Positions 37,240-49,299 are shown, counted from the first letter of the stretch. The stretch is DNA of 64,000 nt from Glycine soja (GCF_004193775.1 NC_041002.1:7737261-7801260); one strand, 5' to 3'. Notes: generated by a model from the sequence alone, not told the origin. A program made the numbers and translations.

Positions 37240-38830
37240 GGTAAATTGCTCCATTGGGGTCTTTTTACAAACTATTTAGAATGAGGTTGTTTGTAAAGAT
37301 TTTCCAATGGAGGACTGTTTTGTATGTGAAAAATGTCACCATGCATATATATCGCCAGGATGCATGGCGAGATGCAGGTGGGAGGGGATTCACCATCCAT
37401 TCCTTCTGATGATTTGGCATGTCTATGTCATTACTAGGTCTGGCGATTTGGCTTTGACCTGAAGAAGACGCAGGTTTGTGTGCAGAAGAGATATGTTGAA
37501 AATACGATTTTTTTTAGAAAGAAATACGCTTTAAAAAATGTCATTTTATTTAATTGTTATAAAAAAGGAAACATTAAAAATATGCTTTTTTTAAGAAGAA
37601 AATACGCTTAAAAAATGTTATTTTATTTAATTGCTATAAAAAAGGAAACATTGGAAATACGCTTTTTTTAAGGAGGAAATACGCTTAAAAAAATCGTCAT
37701 TTTATTTAATTGCTATAAAAAATGAAACATTGGAAATATGTTTTTTTTAAGAAGGAAATATGCATAAAAAATGTCATTTTATTTAATTGCTATAAAAAAG
37801 GAAACATTGAAAATACACTTTTTTTAAGAAGGAAATATGCTTTAAAAAAACATCATTTTATTTAATTACTATAAAAAAGAAAACATTGGAAATACACTTT
37901 TTTTAAGAAGGAAATACGCTTAAATAAAATGATGCATATTTTCTTCTTAAAAAAGCATATTTCCAATGTTTCCTTTTTTATAGCAATTAAATAAAATAAC
38001 TTTTTTTTAAGCGTATTTCCTTCTTAAAAAAAGCATAATTTTAATGTTTCGTTTTTTATAACAATTAAATAAAATGACATTTTATTTAAGCGTATTTCCT
38101 TCTTAAAAAAAGTGTATTTCCAATGTTTCCTTTTTTATTGTAATTAAATAAAATGATGTTTTTTTAAGCATATTTCCTTCTAAAAACAAACGTATTTTCA
38201 ATGTTTCCTTTTTTATAGCAATTAAATAAAATGACATTTTTTATGCATATTTCCTTCTTAAAAAAAACATATTTTCAATGTTTCATTTTTTATAGCAATT
38301 AAATAAAATGACGATTTTTTTAAGCGTATTTCCTCCTTAAAAAAAGCGCATTTCCAATGTTTCCTTTTTTATAACAATTAAATAAAATAACGTTTTTTAA
38401 GCGTATTTCCTTCTTAAAAAAAGCATATTTTTAATGTTTCCTTTTTTATAACAATTAAATAAAATGACATTTTTTAAAGCGTATTTCTTTCTAAAAAAAA
38501 TCGTATTTTCAACATATCTCTTCTACACACAAACCTGCGTCTTCTTCAGGTCAAAGCCAGATCGCCAGACCTAGTAATGACATAGACATGCCAAATCATC
38601 AGAAGGAATGGTGAATCCCCTCCTAAATCGCCAGAAGGAATGACAAATCTCCTCCCAAATCGCCAGAAGAAATGACAAATCCCCTCCCACCTACATCTCA
38701 CAATACATGCTGGTGATATACATGCATGGTGACATTTTCCACGTCCAAAATAGCCCCTCATTAAAAAATCTTTACAAACAATCCCATTCTAAAAAATAGT
38801 TTGTAAAAAGACCCACCGGGATAATTTGCC
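37240..38830. mobile_element. Foldback element 2 (MULE-like target duplication)
   Basis: Inverted arms with ends GGTAAATTGCTCC and, reverse-complemented, GGCAAATTATCCC, both followed within a few bases by GGGTCTTTTTACAAAC. It is flanked by TACAATTCC (37231-37239) and TAAAATTCC (38831-38839), a 9-bp target duplication with one mismatch, the length produced by Mutator-like transposases. Each arm has a roughly 220-bp unique outer part (TCTTCTACACACAAACCTGC, AGGTCAAAGCCA) and an inner array of ~77-bp tandem units, about five on the left and seven on the right. The right outer part also has a ~34-bp triplication (AAATCGCCAGAAGGAATGA). No transposase is encoded, so it is non-autonomous. Confidence 0.75.
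37500..38515. repeat. ~77-bp tandem units facing each other inside foldback 2
   Basis: The unit contains GGAAACATTGGAAATACGCT, then TTTTTTTAAGAAGGAAATACGC, then TTAAAAAATGTCATTTTATT, then TAATTGCTATAAAAAA. Units run forward up to about 37930 and reverse-complemented from there to about 38515. Confidence 0.8.
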
Positions 38831-38839
38831 TAAAATTCC

Positions 38840-39272
38840 ACCAACAAAAAGGAACCCGGAAAACAACCCCGGTTAGCTAACAAATGAGCACATGTGTTAC
38901 CCTGCCTATAAATATGCGAGTAAAACAAATTCAAATCTTTACAAAAAAAATAAAAAGAGCAGCATTTTCTCATCTCCTGCGCAACCTCCAAGGAACAATA
39001 TTAGGATTGTTAAAAGCATTAATGACCAGGTGTGAGTCACACCCCAGCCAAATAGACCTCCAATTTCTGCTGGCAGCAATCTCAATGGCCAACATTGCTA
39101 CAAAAATTTCAGCATAAAGAGCTGATTGCACTCCAATGAACGCGGAGAAACATAAAATAGTGGCACCAGAAGAATCTCTGAAAATTGCTCCACTTCCCGC
39201 TAGACCAGGAGCTCCCCTAGCTGTGTCATCCCAATTGCATTTATGGTATTTGGTTGGATGGAAGGAAAACAA
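38840..39272 (-). pseudogene. RNase H domain fragment of a LINE-type element
   Basis: Read on the minus strand: KCNWDDTARGAPGLAGSGAI, then FRDSSGATILCFSAFIGVQS, ALYAEIFVAMLAIEIA, WLGCDSHLVINAF and VPWRLRRR. This is the RNase H-like domain (RVT_3 type) that ends many plant LINE polyproteins. A TGA at 38970-38972 replaces the Trp expected after RLRRR. A later frame holds IYRQGNTCAHLLANRG, the expected end of the domain, so there is also a frameshift. Foldback 2 inserted soon after that block; sequence at 37080-37230 is probably the remaining 3' part. The 5' part (endonuclease, RT) is absent. Confidence 0.75.
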
Positions 39273-39289
39273 AAAAAAAAGGGAGAAGT

Positions 39290-40965
39290 TTAAAATTTGA
39301 ATGGCAAAGAAAATGGTTCGAAGAAAAAATTTAAATTTTTTATCTACAAAAATAATTTTTGCTTTTATTTGTTTCCAAACAAACAGAAAAAAAATGTTTC
39401 GTTAATCGTATTTTTTTCTCTTTATTTTGTTTCTTCTAACTTTCTCTCATATCAAACCAAAACGAATTATTAAGGATATCAAAAGGAGAAGCGTCTAGTC
39501 TATTGTCCTTATAGCAATGGGTTTAGGAAGGTGAATTGGAATGGAGAAGACCTTGGGAATGGTGACTTCTGACATTTGATTATTTATTTTTGTTATTCAA
39601 AATTAATCTTTGTTTATTTTTAGTTTTTTATTTATTTATTTTATATTTAAAACTAATTTTGAGTAATAAAAATAAATAAGATATTAAAAATGAGTAAATG
39701 TTTTTAGAGAGTAAAAATGTTAACAACAAATTAATTAAAGATTAAATGTTGTAAAAAAAAATTTAAGGAACTAAAATTAAAATTTTAAAAAATTGAGAGA
39801 ATGAAAACATAATTATTAATAATAAAATGTGATAGGATGAGTAAAAAAAATGAAAAGAAAAAAAAGTGTGTTTAAATAAGGAGTATTATAATTTTACTAT
39901 TAATATTATTTTTTTTGGTTTGGTAGTATTTTTTTTTTGTCATTTCCACGTACACTTGATGTAAACAACTATAGTAAATTATTAATGATGTTAGATGATT
40001 TCCTGTTTTTTTTTTCTTTTTTTTTTAACACTATGTGGTGGTGTGAGAAAAAAGATACAGGAAAAATAAAATAGTAATTCCTGTAACTAATCACATCACT
40101 CCTGCAGGCGATCCAAGTCACGTGCTATATCGAAAATCCTTTTTTTAAAAAAAAAAAAAAGAATTTGTCGTGTTATAAGAATTTTTTAAGTTAGTGATTC
40201 ACAAAAATAAAAATAAAAATAAAAATCGCAACAAACATAAATATGAGAGATAAATGAAAATTTAATTAAAAATCATTTTAAAAATAGAAAAAAATATTAA
40301 AAAGAAATAAAAACTGTTTATAATATATCTAAACAAATAGATAAATAGATGAATGGATAAATAGATTAAAATTAAACTTAAGTATTAAATTATAAATTAT
40401 AATCTACATTATGTGTTGCACAAACAAAATATTAATTATAACTATTGAGTAAAAGAATTATATAACAGCATTTTTTTTGTGATGCCACCAAAGATATGAG
40501 TAATATAGTACTTAAAAATGATAGTGTCGCCGACAACATTAATTATTTTTCATTTCGTCAAAGATACTAATTTTTTGTTGTACAAAAATGTATATTTCTT
40601 GAAAAGTAATTCTACTAGAATGGAGTAAAACTACTATAATCGTCAAAGATTTACTAGTTGTCTGAGTGGAAAGTATACTTAAATATAGTACGGCTTAATC
40701 TAATGCAAAGATAGAGAAGGTATCGATGTATTAAGTAGGGTGTCGATTATAAAAAAACAAAATAAATCAATTAACAGAAACCACTCATTATCATTTTATT
40801 TATTTTAAACTGTTTTTTAGGAAGTCCAACTTAATTAATTAAATAGTATAGGTGAGTTATTATAAATTGTCTAACATTATCTTTGATTTCAATAAATAAA
40901 AAAGTAATATTTTATTCATTTAAAAATATATAAAACTTGAACATGTGTGCTAATAATTGATAATG

Positions 40966-41029
<64 letters not shown>

Positions 41030-41643
41030 GTTCACACCCCTTTTTTCTATATTAGTGTGGTGTAGTTTTATAGTTTTGGAAAATTGTTATGGAATTTTTC
41101 TCATATAAATAATAGTTTGATAAATGTTATATGTATGAAATAAAATTGAAATTTCAATCAAATCAAATAAATATCTATTTTTAAGTTGTTATAAATTTTT
41201 TAATACTTGTTTTTGAAAAACTCCTTCTCTAGATTTAGTTGGAGTAAACAAGTGGGTGAGGAGATCCTTTTTCTGTCTGGGGAGGATGAATTTGGTGGAT
41301 TTTCAATGTGGATCGCTAAAGAATGTGAAGTGTGAACAATTCAAGAAACGAATCATTTCCATAAAAAAGAATATCTGATTTTGCAAGTTAAACTCTGAGT
41401 GCGGTTCCTGTAAGGACTCTAATGCTCCAATTAATGTATGTAAAAAATGGTTAAGTGTGCAAAATTAGAGTATGTCAATTTTATATAGGCTTGTTTAACT
41501 TACAAGATTCTTGTGTTGGAGTTTTAATATTAACTTGGTGGTTGAAGAAAAATGGGAGAGAGGGAGGAGATGAATTTGAACTCCTCCCACTAATAAATTT
41601 ACAACTAATATTTATTGATTAAAAAAACAAGACTTGTATTTTG
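39290..41643. other. AT-rich intergenic DNA
   Basis: Long A/T runs and no gene. A GC-richer phrase around 41225-41460 (GTTCCTGTAAGGACTCTAATG) looks like decayed transposon sequence of unknown type. Confidence 0.45.
40969..41025. repeat. (TA)n microsatellite
   Basis: About 28 uninterrupted TA units. Confidence 0.9.
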
Positions 41644-42192
41644 TGTTAAAATTTTCTATTCTAATAATTAATATGAGTTAATATTATAAGATAATTATAT
41701 TAGTTATTTATTATTAGTGAATTTTATTTTATGTGATCAAATTAGGTGAGCTCATTAGACAACTAAATCACATAATATGGACAATGAGCAAATGCCGGTA
41801 TTGGTCCATTTGAGGATAATGAGAACCCTATTAGGTTAACACGCGATAAGAAGGTTATGGTTCCCATTATACCGTGTCATCACACATAGTTTCTCTTCTT
41901 CCTATCTAAAGAGTTACGAAGGTCTTATAGAGGAATAAAGAAGATCGGATTGAGGAAGAATCATGAAGCCATCAGTTACGATGTTAGCCAGTTATTCGTT
42001 GTTTCTTCAACATCCCATAATAGATCCTAAGAAGAGCACATAGATCGGAAATCACCTACAGATTCAGATTCTACTATGTTTGTTTGATCTATCATTATGG
42101 ATCTATGTATTCCTAAAACTCTTCTTGATATTCTAACTAATGTGTTCCGGATGGTTATTAATATTTTATAAAGATCCCTTAAAATTCCAACA
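41644..42192 (+). mobile_element. LTR of a Ty1/copia-type element
   Basis: Starts TGTTAAAATTTT and ends AAAATTCCAACA, which are inverted images of each other. It is followed directly by AGTGCTATTAGAACT, a worn Met-tRNA primer-binding site (TGGTATCAGAGC type). So this is a 5' LTR. No matching 3' LTR is seen. Confidence 0.65.
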
Positions 42193-42574
42193 AGTGCTAT
42201 TAGAACTATCATTACTGTTAGATTATTGGGACTTAAAGTTATTTGATTCTAATTATACTTGAATTGTTTTGGTTATATAAACCCAATTTTTTTTTGGAAC
42301 AACACATATTAATGGTTAGTAAATTCAAATATTGCCATATTGGATATTTGATATTTTATTTTATTTTTTGTTAAAAAATAAAAGGGAAAAAATAATACAA
42401 GGGAGTACACGAAAATATTTAACTTGACATTAAAACTGAAACCACTTAAGCTAGAGCTTGATATCATTGTATGCAAGAGGAAGAGAGACGGCATAAAGAC
42501 AAATATGAGAGTGTTCATTTAAGTTTGCTCTTAGCAAAGAAACAAAATAAAGATAAGAATTTACCTACTACTCC

Positions 42575-42690
42575 TACAAGAAATAAGTCTGGACACATGA
42601 AGAAAGAGTGTTCAAGGTATGCTACATGACATGTAAAGAAAGGTAAATCTTTTGCTCTTGTTTGTTCAGAAGTTGATTTAGCATATCATT
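42575..42690 (+). pseudogene. Copia gag zinc-knuckle remnant
   Basis: One frame reads KSGHMKKECSRYA, a stop, then VKKGKSFALVCSEVDLAYH. This is the end of a copia gag zinc knuckle and the following linker. The two leading cysteines are lost. It sits about 380 bp behind the LTR and PBS at 41644-42192 and probably belongs to it. Confidence 0.55.
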
Positions 42691-42956
42691 CCCATTTATT
42701 TGCATATCTAATAATTTTTAATTAAATTGATTGACACGATATATTGCCAAAATAATTCTTATTGTGAAAATTGTATTGATTAAAATTACATAGATATTTT
42801 GTATGAAATTATTTATGTGAATTGTGTTCGGTCCAAAGGAAGACGCAATTTGACCAAATAATATTGTACCTGTAATGATAAATGTGTGACAATTATAAGG
42901 TGTTTTCATGTGAATAATATTCAGTCTAAAGAAAGATTATTATTTGACAAAATTTA

Positions 42957-43529
42957 TTGTCAAATTTTTATCATTGCGTTGAGAATACTAATTACAAATT
43001 AATTTCTCGCCAAATTAATTACAAACTAATTGCGTTGAGAATGGAAAAATTTGACAAGAAAACTTTCAAAGATAAGAAAGAAAAGAAAACATATATCACT
43101 TGGAAAGATAATGACATGAATTCATCAAGTGATTCAGAAAACGAAATCGTAAATCTAAGCTTCATGGCCAAAGACTATGAAAGCGAAGAGGATGTAACAT
43201 CTTTTAACTATTATTTATCTATTTCTTTTGATGAACTTCAAGATACATTCAATGATTTGCCTAAAGAATCTATCAAACTTGCCAAATTAGTTTCATTTTC
43301 TAAGAAAATCATTTCAAATTTAGAAAAGGAAATTTTGAAATTAAACGCAGAGTTAGAAAATCTTAGATCTAAAGTTAAAACATTAAAATCAATAGATAAA
43401 AACCAACCTTCTACAAAATGCTTAATACAAGAAAACAATGAAGCATCTCATTCATGTGAATGTTGTAATAAATTTAAAGAAGAAATTATAGATTTAAAAA
43501 AATGCTCTTGCCAAATTTACTCTTGGTAA
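42957..43529 (+). pseudogene. SIRE-type Ty1/copia gag fragment
   Basis: An open frame of 190 codons. The useful part starts near EKFDKKTFKDKKEKKTYITW and continues through an acidic Ser-rich stretch (SSSDSENE), ANLSFMA-like NLSFMAKDYESEED, then FDELQDTFNDLPKE and a long coiled coil (KKIISNLEKEILKLNAELEN). This order is typical of Sirevirus-like copia gag C-terminal halves in legumes. It breaks at 43529 and continues in another frame at 43530-43818. Confidence 0.7.
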
Positions 43530-43818
43530 AAATAACTTAGATATTATATTAGGAAGACAAAGATGTGTTTTTGACAAGGCTGGATTAGGGTATAATCCTA
43601 AAAATGAACAAAAGATGTACAAAAATTTCTTTGCCTCTACTCAAATGACTAGTTCTCCCTTCTTAACATGCTTTTATTGTGTTAAGAAAGGTCATAGTGT
43701 TTCAACATGTTATATTAGGAAGAATGATAATAACATTGGAAAAATGGTATGGATTCCAAAAGGATCTTTAGTCAAAACTAACATTCAAGGACCCAGGAAA
43801 ATTTGGGTACCTAAATAA
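43530..43818 (+). pseudogene. SIRE-type gag zinc knuckle and linker
   Basis: Continues the fragment above after a frameshift (GKNNLDIILGRQRCVFDK, then AGLGYNPKN). It includes a full CX2CX4HX4C knuckle, CFYCVKKGHSVSTC, that binds RNA in the particle, and ends PRKIWVPK followed by TAA. All of pol is missing downstream. Confidence 0.75.
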
Positions 43819-43869
43819 AAAATATGATTATATGATTGAACGACACAAAATTATTTGAATTTTGATATT

Positions 43870-44623
43870 TGTAATCGATTAGTAGCGAAGATATTTCAGA
43901 AAAACTATTGAAAACTCACAACCCTTCAAATATATGACTGTGTAATTGATTACAAGTGTCATGTAATCGATTACCAGTGAAAAGGTTTTAGAAAATATTT
44001 TGAAAAGACACATCTCTTTAAACTGTTTTGAACATGCACAATGGACATATATATATATATATATGCATGTCCTTACTTCTAAAATAAGTGAACTCTCAGA
44101 GAACTTAACTTTCAAAACCTCTCTAAACATCTTTGGCCAAACTCTTCCAAATTATTGAGAATTCCTATAAGAACTTCAAGTTGTATCATTTGCTCTAAAA
44201 GAAAAAAATCATTTTGTTCATCTTATAAAAATCAGTTGTAATCAAGAGATTGTTTATCTCTTGGCGTATGAGAAACTCGAACACAAGGGTGAAGGATCCC
44301 AAGGTGTGTTCAAAGATTGTAAAGGATTTACAAGGATAGTGGAAAATCTCAAGTGGGTTACTTGAGGATTGAACGTAGACACGAGAAGTGGCTGAACCAG
44401 TATAAATCGAGTTTGTAATTCTCTCTTCCCTTATCTCGTTTATTTTATTGCAATTTACTTTGTCTTACACATTTAAAGAACATTGTTAAATTGATTGCTA
44501 CTTCTTCTTCTATATTCTAAATCTATCACATATCATTTAAAAGGGGATTAAAACTTGTTAGTCGGAAAATTTTTAAGACTTAATTCACCCCCCTCTTAAG
44601 TTACTGAGGCCACTTGTTCAACA
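43870..44623 (+). mobile_element. Truncated LTR of a SIRE-type copia element
   Basis: Homologous, in opposite orientation, to the complete solo LTR at 49856-50886. It contains TGTAATCGATTA and ATGTAATCGATTACC motifs, GGCTGAACCAGTATAAATCG, and ends CACCCCCCTCTTAAG...GGCCACTTGTTCAACA. The 5' part is missing or diverged. It follows the gag remnant in the same orientation, so it is probably the 3' LTR of an element that lost pol. Confidence 0.65.
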
Positions 44624-45274
44624 TAACATACCTTGAACGCCTTTCTTAATTTTAATAAGATTCTTGATGTTATTCAATTAATTGGTTCCCTTACGCGCTT
44701 TTAATCTCTATTTGAAAATGGTATTTCTGATACTTCATTGATTGCATAGTAGTGATCATCTACGTGTAATTGATAGAATTAGAAAGAGAATGATTTATAC
44801 CAAGCTGGTCGGATAATCTCCGATAGGTTTATTAGTAAACTGATTAATCACCCTCATCATTACTCTTAATCCTTTAGTTTAAATTATTACTTGTCAATTG
44901 AGTATTTTTTAAGGCAAATAACATTATTAGACCACCGTCAATGACTAATAATTGACTTAGGAAAACTGACAATTAACAATCGTAAGAATCTTTTTAGAAT
45001 TAGGATTGGGGGAATTGGTACTGCAAAATCATAATCCTTGGATATTAATCTCATATAATCTTTCAAATTATCTTGCTTTTTTAGATTCAATTTTGCATAA
45101 GATAATTGCTCATCAATCACATCTTAATTTCAAATTATTTCTTGAATTACTTAGTTACAAAATATATTATTTTGAGAACACAATTAGTCATTGGGGGATC
45201 AATATCTGGACTTTAGGCTTCGATACTAGTACGTAGGGTACACTTTCCCTTGTGCTTCACTATTTTATACATCA
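44624..45274 (+). mobile_element. Probable 5' LTR of Athila-like element 1
   Basis: Begins near AACATACCTTGAACGCCTTTCTTA, which resembles TAACCTACCTTGAACCCCTTTCTTA at 60835-60860. Ends TATACATCA six bases before a worn Athila-type primer-binding site. Start coordinate is uncertain because the copia LTR abuts it. Confidence 0.45.
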
Positions 45275-45280
45275 AGTTTT

Positions 45281-45298
45281 TGGCTCTGTTGCCAAGAA
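45281..45298 (+). promoter_or_regulatory. Degenerate Athila-type primer-binding site
   Basis: TGGCTCTGTTGCCAAGAA against the usual plant Athila/Tat form TGGCGCCGTTGCCGGGGA. Most changes are C-to-T or G-to-A, as expected from methylated-cytosine decay. Confidence 0.6.
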
Positions 45299-45479
45299 CT
45301 AGTTGCGGAGTTCCTGAGTAATTATTTTTGTTAACTGAGTAATTTTGTTTATAGTGATGATTTAATTCTTTATTTAATTTTCCACCGCTCTTTACGTTTG
45401 ATCCCTTCTGCTTGTGTTGATAGTGCATGCAAACCAAGTTCCAAAAAGCCAAAGTTGTTAGAATAATCTGAGATAGAAA

Positions 45480-46370
45480 GACATGCTTGGAGACTGAGAA
45501 AAGAACAATGAGAAAGAGCATTGGCAGAGGAAAAAGATGCTTCACGGACCCTTATAGATTATCTCACCCCTCACTTGAGGGAAACCAACAACATTCAACT
45601 GTCAGCCCTGCCTTAGGGGATTACTTTTGAATTCAAACACGGGTTCCTCAAGATTCTTCAACGTGTTCAACGGATCTTTCCATGAGGCATTTAAGGAGGT
45701 TCTTAAGGTTGTGGGACACTGTCAACCAACCCAACACAAGCAAGAAGTACATCGGGCTGATTGTTTTTCCTTTTTCACTAAATGGGAAAGCATGTAAGTG
45801 GTTTGGAGCACTTCCAGAAAATAGCATCACAAATTGGACCCAATGCTCCAACATATTCCTTAAAAAATACTTCTTTGTGATGAAAATTGATAAGCTGAAT
45901 AGGGACATTGGCAATTTTACTCAAAGTGAACAACAGAAGCTTGGGAAAGATTCTAGGAGTTGATCAGGAGTTGCCCACATGATGGATTTAATCAATAAAT
46001 GATGGCACATATATTCTATGGAGGATTATCTTCTCACAACAAGAGAAGCCTTGATGTTTCATGTCAAGGTAATTTGATAATGAAGCCACCAGCTGATGCC
46101 ATCAAGATCATACAAGATATGTGTTCCAATCCCTACAACAATTTTGGGATAAGAGAATCATGAAGAGGACACTTAACCAGGTGGAGGATGAAGTAGCTAC
46201 TTCTGGACTTGGACAACATATTCAAGCTTTATCTAAGCAAATTGAGACTTTAATGAATGCCCAATCCCTATTCCAAGTTCCTAACTCCACACCTTTCTAC
46301 CATACTTATGATAGGTGTGGATCTGTCCATAGTCCAGGAGAATGCATAGTGGAAGGAGAATTGGCTTAAG
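45480..46370 (+). pseudogene. gag of Athila-like element 1
   Basis: The central frame 45682-45963 holds RHLRRFLRLWDTVN, LIVFPFSLNGKACKWFGALP, ITNWTQCSNIFLKKYF and IGNFTQSEQQKLG, the retrotransposon gag domain of Athila/Tat elements (capsid). The frame 46121-46369 holds QALSKQIETLMNAQ and a broken zinc knuckle (DRCGSVHSPGEC, first Cys replaced). At least two frame changes and several stops separate the parts. Confidence 0.75.
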
Positions 46371-47099
46371 CCATGTATGAAATTATGTGGGAGGCAGAAA
46401 CAATGTCTATAAGTAGTTCTCCAATAATAATGACTTCCATCAAGGATAGAGTTACAGACAGGGGCAAAATCAAAACTTGTTTATGCCTCCCACCAACAAA
46501 ATTAGAGGCCTAAACAAGAGAAGAGAAAACATATTGTGTAAGAATCACTAATGCAATACATCTCCCAAAATGATCAACACACAAAGCTTGTGGAAACCTA
46601 ACTTCTTCCATACACTCTCTTTTGTCACAAAGAGATCCTTGCACACTTCCTTCTCAAATTGAAACTAGTTCAAAGAAGGAAGACACGAAGGCTATCATGA
46701 CAAGAAACAAGAAGGTTGAAGAGGGTATGAAGCAGAAATAGGAATCCACTTAGACTATTACATAAGAAGTTCTTATTGGAGAGAACATGGTACCAGACAA
46801 AGAGGTAGAGGAAAGGGAGTGTACTGACATCTCCCAAGGCACGTATTCCTTTCACTCAAAGGGTAAAAAATAAGCAACATGATGAGTAGTTTAAAAAGTT
46901 TATTGATGTAATGAAGAGATTGCCCATTAACATTCCTTTTATTTAGGTTATTGCACAAATGCCAAGTACTTAAAAGACATACTTTCTTATAAGAAAAAGT
47001 TAGCAGATTTTGCATATGTAGGCCTTAATGAAGAATGCTTTGTTGTTTTCTCAAGGAAGCTACCCCCGAAGCTAAAAGACCTTAGGAGTTTTACAATTC

Positions 47100-47390
47100 C
47101 ATGCATGATATGAGAGCTTTATTTTGAAAATTGCTTGTGTGACTTAGGGGATAGCATAAATTTAATGCCTTACTCTACTTTTTAGAAAATAGGCTTGAGG
47201 GAACTTGAACCCACTAATATCCCCCTTCACCTTGCAGACTGTTCTATGGTCCATCCTAGAAGGGTGATAGAGGATGTGCTGGTAAAGGTAGATAAATTCA
47301 TTTTCCTTGCTAATTTTGTGGTTTTAGACATGGAGGAATATGAAAATGTCCCTATTATATTGGGACACCCTTTTTCTGAATACTTGTGAT
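47100..47390 (+). pseudogene. Aspartic protease region of element 1
   Basis: The active-site region CDLGDSINLMPYSTF (47134-47180) is followed, after a stop, by LRELEPTNIPLHLADCS, VIEDVLVKVDKFIF, and FVVLDMEEYENVPIILGHPF. This is the Athila-type retropepsin that processes the polyprotein. It ends early, without the usual LATGRALID block. Confidence 0.7.
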
Positions 47391-47699
47391 CTAGTGGTTG
47401 AAGTTAGGCTTGGAAGACTCACCCTTTGATTAGGTGATGAAAAAGTAATGTTTAATTTGTCTAATTATGTGAAAAAGTTTGTTTCTTTTGCTACTTGCAA
47501 TTTTATTCAATCTAGGTACACTCTTGATAATTTGGTAGAGGCAACATTCCTAAGTGTAGGGGTGATTGATCCTATTGAGAGAGTTCTTATTCATGAGGAC
47601 TTTGAATGGGCAATGAGCCTTGATGAAGAGGAAATACTGATGCTTTTTTAATCTCAACCAATGTCCAATCCGCATAAGTTTGAGAGGTTGTAATGGGGC

Positions 47700-48600
47700 A
47701 ATGGCCCAATGCCAAAACCTTCCATTAAGGATCCTCTTAACTTGGAGTTGAAGCCCTTCCCATCCAATCTCAAATATATTTTTCTTGACCCACCTTCTTC
47801 TCTTCTAGTTAAGATTTTTTTAGGTTTACATGAAAATGAAGAGAAGAAATTGTTGAGGGTTCTCAAAGACAATAAGGAGACCTTTGTGTAGAACATTCAC
47901 GACATAAATGGTCTTGACCTTACCATATACACCCACAAGATAAACACTGAAGATGGATTTGCACCTAGGAGACTACCCTAAAAGAGGCTCAACTTCAATT
48001 TGATGGAGGTAGTGAAAGGAGAGGTAATTAACTTGTTAGATGCAGGTATTATCTACCCTATTTATGATAGCCCTTGGGAAAGTCCTGTTCAATGTGTCAC
48101 TTAAAAGAGGGGGGGGGGGGGGCACTATTGTTATGGAGAATGAGAAACATGAATTGATTGTTGTTAGGAAAACCACTGGGCAACACATGTATGTCGATTA
48201 TAGAAAACTTAATCAGGCCGCCTGGAAATACCACTTTCCTCTCCCTTTTATTGACCAAATGCTTGAAAAGTTGGTAGGAATTTTTTTATTATTATTGAAT
48301 AAATGGCTATTTGGGCTATTTGCAAATTCCAGTTGCTTAAAGAGATCAAGTGAAAACTACTTCTACATGTCCCTATGGAACTTTTTCATATAGGCAAATG
48401 TTAGTTGGACTTTGCAATACTCCTACAACTTTCCAAAGACACACGATGTCTATTGTTTATGATTTGATTGAAATTTGCATTAAAATATTCATGGATGATT
48501 TTTCTATTTTTGGCACTTCTTTTGACACATGCTTGATCAATCTAAATTTGATCTTAAAAAGGTGTAAGGTACAAGGTTGGTTTTGAATTGGCAAAAGTGT
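47700..48600 (+). pseudogene. Reverse transcriptase of element 1
   Basis: Pieces in three frames: PKPSIKDPLNLELKPFPSNL (47712 on), LLDAGIIYPIYDSPW, a 14-base G run (48109-48122) where KKGG is expected, HMYVDYRKLNQ, YHFPLPFIDQMLEKL, FSYRQMLVGLCNTPTTFQR and IKIFMDDFSIFG with the catalytic DD pair. The order matches Ty3/gypsy RT palm and fingers. Frameshifts and internal stops make it dead. Confidence 0.8.
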
Positions 48601-49240
48601 CGGTTTATGTTAAGGGAGTGCATTGTTTTGGGTCACAAGGTGTCCCATGTTGCCATTGAGGTTAACCTTGCTAAAGTGAAAGTGATTGCAAGATTGCCTC
48701 CCCTAAATCGTGTGAGAGATGTTAGGATATTTTATGGGCGTCCTAGATTCTATAGGAGATTTGTAAAAGATTTCTCTAAAATGGAAAAACCCCTAAGCAA
48801 TTTGTTAGCCAAGGAGGCTACTTTTGAGTTTTATAATGAGTTTCTAAGGGCAGTCAATTTTCTCAAGGAGAGGTTGGTAAATTCTCTTGTGGTGGTTGCC
48901 CCTGATTAGTCAATACCTTTCAAGCTCATGTGTGATGCCAGTGATTCAGTTGTAGGGGCAGTTTTAGGGAAAAGGAAAAATAAGGTGTTCCATACAATCT
49001 ACTATGTTAGTAGAACACTTAATGATGTTGTGTTTTTAGCAGTTGTTTTTGCATTTAACAAGTTTAGGCATCACCTGGTATTGTATAAGGTTGTTTTTAG
49101 TGATCACTCTGCTATTAAGTTTCTCTTGTCTAAGCAGGATGCTAAGCCACGATTGATCTGATGGATATTGTTGTTGCAAGAATTCAACTTGGAGATTAAG
49201 GACAAAAAAAAGTCTAAAAATTTGGTAGATGATCCTTTTT
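48577..49240 (+). pseudogene. RT thumb and RNase H of element 1
   Basis: LNWQKCRFMLRECIVLGHKV, FYRRFVKDFSKMEKPLSNLL, then a stop at 48907-48909, then MCDASDSVVGAVLGKRKN, YYVSRTLND and VFSDHSAIKFLLSKQDAKPR. This is the RT connection followed by the RNase H-like domain, which degrades the RNA strand. The catalytic CDAS Asp is kept; stops remain. Confidence 0.75.
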
Positions 49241-49299
49241 CTTGATTTGGCTCCTCAGTTTCACAATCTGCAGATGATGGGATAATCAAAGAGAATTTT

